From the NCBI GenBank assembly GCA_026874595.1, contig CM049312.1:70834929-70898928 (forward strand): a stretch of DNA of 64,000 nt. The letters are read 5' to 3'. The stretch comes from Sipunculus nudus. Lineage: Eukaryota > Annelida > Sipuncula > Golfingiida > Sipunculidae. A model generated the notes under the pieces. That model saw nothing but the letters and a program-made list of their open reading frames with translations, was not told the origin of the DNA and made no database searches. A program made the position numbers and the translations under genes. Every line of letters starts with the position of its first letter. Positions within the stretch are counted from its first letter, which is position 1. Below, one piece after another: positions 59,330-64,000 of this stretch.

Positions 59330-60075
59330 TCAGAATTTGTGGATCAGCAAGCTTAGCTTGAATCAAGTTTTATTTTCGCATTATCATGGACTTCTTTCTA
59401 GTCCAATTTGATAGGCTGATCTGCCCGCGTAAGGCCTGTAAGCAATATCGCTATTTCAGCATAACAACGATTTCTCGGTAAAATTGGCAAGACTACAGAA
59501 GGCTCCTAAGGCTTTCTTGGTTCTAAGTCTTTCCACGCTCTGGATATTCTAGGTAGAGAAAGATTTTAGCCAAGCATCAGGTGTCTACAAGGTGGCCAAA
59601 AAATTCTAGACAATGGTCAATAACCTACGAACGTTTACGCCGGTTTAGCCGCAAGGCTCGTATACTCTAACCTAGCTAGGAATCTCTAAGGGTTCTTGTC
59701 CCACGATCCTGCGTGTATTGGCACGTCATCGATGAAACAAATGACGTTCGGAATGTCGCTGAACAAATTCCGAATCATGCGGGTAATAACTGCTTGATGC
59801 CGTCACTTATCCGAAAGGCATTACCCTAAATTGGTCACGTCCGTCAGGCGTTACGAATGCCGATTTGTCTCTAGGTTCCTCCGACCTCGGAATCTGCCAG
59901 TATCTTTTCGTCAGATCTACCTTCGTACAATGCCGGCTATTGCTACTTCCGTGAACAATGTTTCCGGCTCCGGTATTGATTCTGGATCGAGTACGACCGA
60001 GTGGTTCAACTTAGGTAATCGAGCACGAATCGAATCTTTCTATCTGGCTTACGCAACATTATACACAAGCTGAGG
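59330..60075 (-). pseudogene. Gypsy reverse transcriptase and RNase H fragment
   Basis: Minus-strand pieces: MLRKPDRKIRFVLDY (60065), RYWQIPR-like and SAFVTPDGRDQFRVMPFG (59900-59800), FSDIPNVICFIDDVPIH (59745, where the catalytic box reads FIDD), then GHLVD (59580), and ALRSFL.LANFYREIV-like and ALTRADQP-like (59500-59400). Order and spacing fit a Gypsy RT followed by the RNase H tether. The segments alternate frames, so it is inactive. Confidence 0.65.
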
Positions 60076-60179
60076 TAAAACTCAACTCCGACCTTTTAAT
60101 TATGCCTAGTTCTGACATCTCGTTGATTTCTGCATGGTCTCTCTAAACTTCAGAGAAAAAATTCAAACTTATCAGCTAA

Positions 60180-61330
60180 ACAAACGACACCAAACGGTGT
60201 GTTCGGTGTACTGAACCGGCTCAATGTACGTTTCACGTATTCCTGCTGAAGAGCAACTGGAATCGCGTAACACCTTGGATGCCTTGCCGTTTACTAACCC
60301 TCGCAAACGAGATATTAGCTGTCGCCCTCTTATAGAGCAATTTATCCGGATAAACGGGAACGACGGTAGCCGAATCGGATTCCGCAACGACCGTTGACAA
60401 AGACCTAGTCTTCGGCTTCGGTCTAGCCCCCTGACTACCAATAGACTTATACCCCTGCTGTTCAAAAGCTGAACGCCCTGCTAGCAGGGTGGACCTTGCT
60501 CTAGATTTGGCACTGATCTGTTAATATTCTCGCGCCTTATTTCCTTAACTATGCATATAAAGCAGCGCAAGCCTCCCTATGGTTTATACGACTGGTAACT
60601 GCACCTGCGATCTACCTCACTCTTCTCACTTTGCTGAGGTACGGGAACTCACCGTAAAACTCTGTAAGCCGTGGGCCTCCGCATATCTCTCGGTCATCTC
60701 CGCCATACTGTCTTGAGGCCACCGCTTTAACCTTTAATCTCGATCAAATTGTTAAGGTGTCCACAAAGCCATATCGCGAACTGACGGGGAGTATCGCCAG
60801 GCTCTGCCCGAGAAGTACGTTATTTGTTACGATAACCCTCCACAGTCATCTGGTTAAGCTTTAAAAACACAGCTAACTTTAGCTTATCGCAGATTTCAAT
60901 TTCAGCACATTATCTTGTTATCTCTGGCCTTACGTTCATGCTCAAACTCGTGAGGTCAGGCTTCCCGACACGTCTTTCTTACGCTGTTTAAGTTCTATAT
61001 CACGCTGTTCATTCTCTATTTTCTCCTCCTAACCCTTTCCTCGCTCTAAGCATCTTTTCGCTACTTGGCTTCTAAAGCCTCTTCACGCTTGTTAACAACT
61101 CCAGTAACGCCTCATCCTTGTAGCCTAACGCCTGTCCACACTCGAAAATTGATTTCAACGTACCCAAAGTAACGGGTAAACAAACCGATTAGGCGACCGA
61201 ACCGGGTAACTGTGTTAAATCCGCAAACGTAAACATTAACTACTGACAAGGTGAACCGGTGGTATCCATACAATAACATGGAGGTTGCACCAAAATTCAA
61301 AAGACGCACGGATGGACGCAAGAACATCAA
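60180..61330 (-). pseudogene. Gypsy gag-like region
   Basis: Minus-strand pieces: LGTLKSIFECGQALGYKDEA (61150), PGDTPRQFAIWL (60800) followed by YLN-like HLNNLIEIKG, and a decayed zinc knuckle CFICIVKEIRREN (60580), where CX2CX4HX4C is no longer complete. The layout resembles Gypsy gag proteins. Strongly degraded. Confidence 0.5.
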
Positions 61331-61815
61331 GAATGTGATTTTAAAGTTTGAATACAGATAGATATACCTACCTGTGGTGTGACCTCACTCGACAAATTAC
61401 CACAAATCAAGGTGAGCAAATTAAACTGAATTGCTCTGACTGCAAACCCTCTTATCTAATCTGAGTAAATATCAACTTAATTTTTTTTGTCCTATCACTG
61501 AGTAATTATCAAGCATAACAGTGAAGTATCGTTTCAAAAATATTAACCTGCATTAAATCGACGTGGAGTGCGTATATATTAGGTATGAGCAGTGACCTTC
61601 AAGTTCAAATTAACAAACATTAAACAATTCAAAGTTTTTAAAACAAATAATTGTGAAAGTTTTACCAAATACAAAGAAAATAAACTTCTCTGACAACATC
61701 TTAGCTCTAAAAAGGCTTAATCAATCCTTAGACGCTTGCCATGAAATGTCACACTACTAGGGATTTGAACTTCTAGGTTCTTTTCAATCAGTCAATATAA
61801 CAGGCAGACCAGACA

Positions 61816-62366
61816 GTTGTAAGATAACACAATATATAATAACAAATAAATGGGTAACAAAAAGTCCGGGGAAGGGGTTGCCGTCAGCACAAATAACACA
61901 GTGATTCCGAATTTCCCCGAGCCACTTGATCCGCACAACACAAGCGTTCTAAAAGTTCCAGGTCACATGACTTCTCACTCTCACGTGACGTCTAGACGTT
62001 CCGCGAGTCCCTGGCGTAATACGTGTACACGAAGCACAGTCTAATCCCAGTGTAATACAGATGAACTCAAAAACAGCTGGTTCCACTATAAGATTGTAAG
62101 ATAACACAATATATAATAACAAATAAATGGGTAACAAAAAGTCCGGAGGAGGGGGTGCCGTCAGCACAAATAACACAGTGATTCCGAATTTCCCCGAGCC
62201 ACTTGATCCGCACAACACAAGCGTTCTAAAAGTTCCAGGTCACATGACTTCTCAATCTCACGTGACGTCTAGACGTTCCGCGAGTCTCTGGCGTAATACG
62301 TGTATACGGAGCACAGTCTAATCCCAGTGTAATACAGATGAACTCAAAAACAGCTGGTTCCACTAC
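61816..62366 (-). repeat. 277-bp tandem repeat, two copies, in Gypsy leader
   Basis: Copies 61816-62092 and 62093-62366 are nearly the same, so much younger than the decay of the element around them. The TATA box at 62382-62389 (minus) would start transcription at about 62358, inside the first repeat met. Plus-strand open frames MGNKKSG... in both copies are by-products. Confidence 0.8.
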
Positions 62367-62381
62367 GGTATTACTGTTAAC

Positions 62382-62389
62382 CTTTTATA
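62382..62389 (-). promoter_or_regulatory. TATA box of Gypsy LTR
   Basis: TATAAAAG on the minus strand just upstream of the tandem-repeat leader, in the expected orientation for the gag-pol relic. Confidence 0.45.
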
Positions 62390-62799
62390 CATCATCACCA
62401 TTTGCGTGTCGAAAACCTAATGTTCTTGTTGAATCCCTCAATCAACGGCTCTCTCAGCTGTTGTCTACCGAAGCCTACCAGTAACAGGATACCGAACATA
62501 CGAACACTCTTGCAAATTCAGCATTATCACAGTTTGGCGTCCCTCTGAAAAAAAAATGCCATGCCTCTTCCTGGAATCGCGCACCTTCAAGAGAATGCCT
62601 GTCCTTCGGAATAATGTAACACTGTTTCTGAAGTACTTTACAGAGTATCAACAATGTGGCATCCCTCAGACGTAGACTGTCACTATACTGACTCGATTCT
62701 TCAACTGGACACAAAGAATATAGCACACCGGCCGGTTGGACTGCTGAAACTCAGTTAGGAGAAGCTACACTCAGGTAGCGCTCCGTCTCATTCTAAATA

Positions 62800-64000
62800 T
62801 CACTATAATTTACTCCTTATATGAGACACCTGACGTCACAACTACCGCTTGACTTCTCCTTGACTAATCTTAGTTCCCAGACCCTGCTGCGTTGATAAGA
62901 ATGTTAACGCTCACAGGATCAAAAGGATACGCAGCTTGAACCTATAATTGGACATCATTTGATTACCTCTGCAAAAACTAAGGTTGTGTTGCCGGCTTTA
63001 TGTTTGTGTATCTGTTTGTTTTCGAGCCATATCTGCGGAATTCTTCTTAATGAAATTTCGTTGGATAACTTTCTGAAATAAGGTAATTCGCCCAAACACA
63101 CGTTCATTTTTTTACTCTCTAACACAAAATCATTTTAAATGTTTAATATATTTTTTTTAGTATTTGTGAGTTTGGCGTTCTTTGACAGTAAGAGACAATT
63201 GACGTGTCAGATAGGTCAATATCGTGATATGCGTGTACTTAAATGACGTCATATGACCTCTCGCGGTACTGATCAGGGATACTGTTCAGATGGTGTGGTC
63301 TACTGCAGCAAGACCCCCCCCCCCCCCCATTAACTCCTAACTAGATATAGCAACCACAGGCGAAACGATTGATATTTTTATTAGTATGTCACAAAACAAA
63401 ATATGCATATGTTCTTATAATTTTCATTTAATTATTTATGAAAGTCTGGGCAATAGGTATTACATCCAAAATGTTCCAATTCAATAGATTTCAACTAATA
63501 CGGGGATTGAATAATGAATGCGAGAATATCGTTTGATTTAATTTTTGGGCAGGCGTGGGAACTGGCTACTGGTAGTGGTGTAAGTTTGGACTCTGTGGGT
63601 GCCCGTTCAGTGTTCCATGTTATGCAGCAATTCCACTAAGTAGTATGCATGCATAGGGGAAGGTACATTAGGCCCGTTTTCGCTAACATATTTTCCTTTT
63701 TTTACCGATTTTGAATTTTTTATTTTTGAAAACGACTAACAACATATAATAGAATGCCCTAGCGGCGCCTGTCAACAACAGGAATTAAAGTGAGGACCTC
63801 AGCGGCCCTAAATAGTGATTGATGAATATATCCAAAAAGGTCCATACCATTACAGGAACTTTATCAAGAATTTTTCTTGTATGGTCAAGATATGGTTTTA
63901 CTAAAACCGTTGGGTAGGATCAAACTGTTGGTCTTATATAAATGGCTGTTAGATGAAACAAATTGGATCACCAGGAAGTGAGCCTTAATAAAATGTAGCT
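62800..64000. other. No gene seen
   Basis: AT-rich, with a C run at about 63306-63327. No recognised repeat or coding exon. Confidence 0.4.

Larger units (their letters stand above)
59330..62800 (-). mobile_element. Degraded Ty3/Gypsy LTR retrotransposon, minus strand
   Basis: On the minus strand: LTR-type promoter (TATAAAAG at 62382-62389), a leader with a 277-bp tandem repeat (61816-62366), gag-like sequence (about 61330-60180), then reverse transcriptase and RNase H start (about 60100-59330). Base composition is clearly richer in G+C than the neighbours. Protein motifs are split over all three frames. The LTR edges and the integrase were not identified. Confidence 0.65.

Noticed and set aside
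61850-62321. Two near-identical 64-codon plus-strand frames (MGNKKSG...) as duplicated small genes
   Set aside because: They are a by-product of the 277-bp tandem repeat in the leader of a minus-strand Gypsy element, and lie opposite to its sense.

Overview
The window looks like a stretch of an AT-rich animal genome, most likely a marine invertebrate. A bivalve or other mollusc is my guess, because of the many (TA)n tracts, a tRNA-derived SINE, and side-by-side DIRS, Penelope, L1/Tx1-like, Tigger and Gypsy relics with GT-AG spliced host genes. The species cannot be named from the sequence. No bacterial-type operon, CRISPR array or rRNA was seen.

Host genes. The most interesting content is a duplicated, spliced gene for a very small secreted peptide, on the minus strand at about 171-4167 (copy 1) and 51347-53112 (copy 2). 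Each copy has a TATA box with an upstream E-box, a 5' UTR exon, a signal-peptide exon and a terminal exon that opens with Gly-Lys-Arg. Both encode 54 residues, about 44 of them identical, and all splice sites are kept. The gene sits inside a large duplicated segment: A (1 to ~7800), A' (~10570-11400, 3' part), B (~24130-26910, 3' part) and C (~51270-58990). Between the copies, also on the minus strand, are exons of a gene with a von Willebrand factor type D (VWD) domain (47082-48959).

Layout. 1-7800: duplicon A with peptide gene copy 1, whose first intron holds a SINE split by a 584-bp inverted-repeat insertion. 8500-10500: two Tigger/pogo relics, one with both ends and TA duplications. 11.4-13.4 kb: diverged tandem array. 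13.4-19.7 kb: LINE relic, then a nearly full-length but broken L1/Tx1-like LINE. 20.6-24.0 kb: DIRS-type tyrosine-recombinase element next to a Penelope-like element, both minus. 24.1-26.9 kb: duplicon B with an intact SINE. 27.2-32.0 kb: a Ty3/Gypsy-type element whose integrase precedes its reverse transcriptase (Gmr1-like order), with a 3' LTR. 33.0-33.8 kb: ~190-bp tandem repeats. 37.2-40.8 kb: three LINE fragments. 40.9-41.1 kb: a tRNA-like sequence nested in inverted repeats just below a CRE/TATA promoter-like cluster. 42.8-44.7 kb: hAT-like non-coding element. 47.1-49.0 kb: VWD gene. 51.3-59.0 kb: duplicon C with peptide gene copy 2. 59.3-62.8 kb: degraded Gypsy element, minus, with a 277-bp tandem repeat in its leader.

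The transposon genes are nearly all broken by frameshifts and stops. The features most likely to be functional are the two peptide genes and the VWD gene. All calls come from reading the sequence by eye; no database search was run.
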